This document shows, one piece after another, positions 63,358 through 64,000 of a DNA stretch of 64,000 nucleotides. Source of the stretch: Mediterraneibacter massiliensis (GTDB taxonomy: Bacteria; Bacillota; Clostridia; Lachnospirales; Lachnospiraceae); the NCBI RefSeq assembly GCF_001487105.1, contig NZ_LN913001.1, positions 494,698 through 558,697 of the forward strand. The letters run 5' to 3'. The notes below the pieces were generated by a model. It searched no databases, was not told the origin of the DNA, and saw only the letters and a program-made list of their open reading frames with translations. Position numbers and translations under genes: made by a program. How positions within the stretch are numbered: the stretch's first letter is position 1; each line of letters starts with the position of its first letter.

Positions 63358-64000
63358 TTATTTTCTCATGAATTTCTGGACAGTTTCTATATCTGTTTCC
63401 AGCATTTCTGCGATATCCTCAGCGGAATATCCCTTTCGAATCTTCTTTTCTATCTGTTCCTGCAATTTTTTTAGTTCTCCCTGTGCCAGCCCCTCCTTTA
63501 ATCCGGAAGCGTGCCCCCGAGAAATTCCTTCCTTTAATCCAGAAGCGTGGCCTTCTTTCAGTCCGGCGGCACGCCCTTCCTCGCGCGCTTCATTCTGTTC
63601 CATGATCTTTTCTTCCCAAGCCTGCATATACCTCACTCCGATCTTTTCACTGGATTTGATCGCCCGGATGCGTTTCTGGATCTTATGGATCCGCTCGCTG
63701 GCGCAGTTTTTGCTCACTTCCTCTGTGGTGTGTTCCATATATTTGAGGAGTTCCACCAGTTCTTCCGGCACACCGTCTGTATTCTTTCCGTGTGTGTTCA
63801 GGAAGATACGGACAGCGTCATCTCCCAGAGAGAGTTCCGGCACTTCTTCACACTGCATGCGAAAGGTATAGCGGTACAATCCGTATCCGAACAGGTCAAA
63901 GGGACAGATCAGGATGATATATACGGGATTTAACTTCTGAAAACCGACCTCGCCCGGAGTTAATAGATTGGAGTCGATCAATGCCTGGTAGAAGCGGCTC
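63358..64000 (-). CDS. Rpn/PD-(D/E)XK nuclease-transposase family protein, C-terminal part
   Basis: Partial, open at the window edge; reading through it begins SRFYQALIDSNLLTPGE. It is the C-terminal two thirds of an Rpn-type recombination-promoting nuclease. Seen: PVYIILICPFDLFGYGLYRY, which follows the catalytic part in this family, then helical region and tandem heptad-like units (GHASGLKEG, GRAAGLKEG) before a helix-turn-helix-like tail (YSAEDIAEMLETDIETVQKF). The PD-(D/E)XK active site lies outside the window. Such genes are often multi-copy in clostridia. Confidence 0.8.
   Translation of the reverse strand, partial: SRFYQALIDSNLLTPGEVGFQKLNPVYIILICPFDLFGYGLYRYTFRMQCEEVPELSLGDDAVRIFLNTHGKNTDGVPEELVELLKYMEHTTEEVSKNCASERIHKIQKRIRAIKSSEKIGVRYMQAWEEKIMEQNEAREEGRAAGLKEGHASGLKEGISRGHASGLKEGLAQGELKKLQEQIEKKIRKGYSAEDIAEMLETDIETVQKFMRK

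Overview
The window looks like chromosome of a Gram-positive anaerobe of the Clostridia, most likely family Lachnospiraceae. This is inferred from gene content and protein style: a Bacillus-like large SRP RNA, a tmRNA without encoded CCA, a bacterial V-type ATPase operon, VanW and Rpn family proteins, many FtsX-type ABC exporters with two-component systems, and strong AGGAGG ribosome binding sites. No species is claimed.

Layout. 1-9974 is mostly core housekeeping: the end of a dGTPase, a repeat-bearing Lachnospiraceae-type protein, tadA, SRP RNA (minus strand), a B12-binding radical SAM enzyme, nth, a 33-residue membrane peptide, a VanW protein, an AIR-synthase-like protein, an Lrp/AsnC regulator with an overlapping aminotransferase, and trmL. 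10053-18084 is a more AT-rich accessory catabolic locus: a divergent LacI-type regulator, a cre-like site, an operator on the start of transcription, then a Gfo/Idh/MocA dehydrogenase, a double-VOC protein and a lipoprotein-ATPase-two-permease sugar importer. 18160-27803 holds the V-ATPase operon (stalk, I, K, E, C, F, A, B, D) with its own promoter; the rotor subunit carries the residues known for sodium binding. Two near-identical 74-base hairpin repeats sit between the B and D genes.

27834-34000 holds a cation-efflux protein, an Atg22-like MFS carrier and a phospholipase-C-like protein on the minus strand, then tmRNA, tRNA-Ala, a GNAT, a HAD phosphatase and a lipoprotein. 34016-40412 is an ABC exporter with a long coiled-coil permease, followed by its response regulator and kinase. 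40553-43436 holds hisH-hisF, ung and deoC. 43657-44631 holds tRNA-Gly, a possible small RNA, and a hicB antitoxin beside a remnant of hicA. 44853-53988 carries two more FtsX-type export modules, one with an S-layer-like accessory protein and one with a two-component system.

54056-58465 holds a PTS-IIC-like protein, a small alarmone synthetase, and an ArsR regulator with a P-type metal ATPase whose metal motif is CPS rather than CPC. A TPR lipoprotein follows, then an IS200-type element with only tnpA, a translation-blocking hairpin and a structured 3' tail. mnmM, hflX, a MATE exporter, a 30-base inverted repeat and the C-terminal part of an Rpn nuclease end the window. Small palindromic repeats of one family occur near 33.9 kb (two copies) and 60.5 kb (one copy).

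Most of the window is recognisable. The less described parts are the 10-18 kb catabolic locus, the intra-operon repeats in the V-ATPase genes, the small-RNA candidate beside the decayed hicAB pair, and the structured tail of the tnpA-only element.
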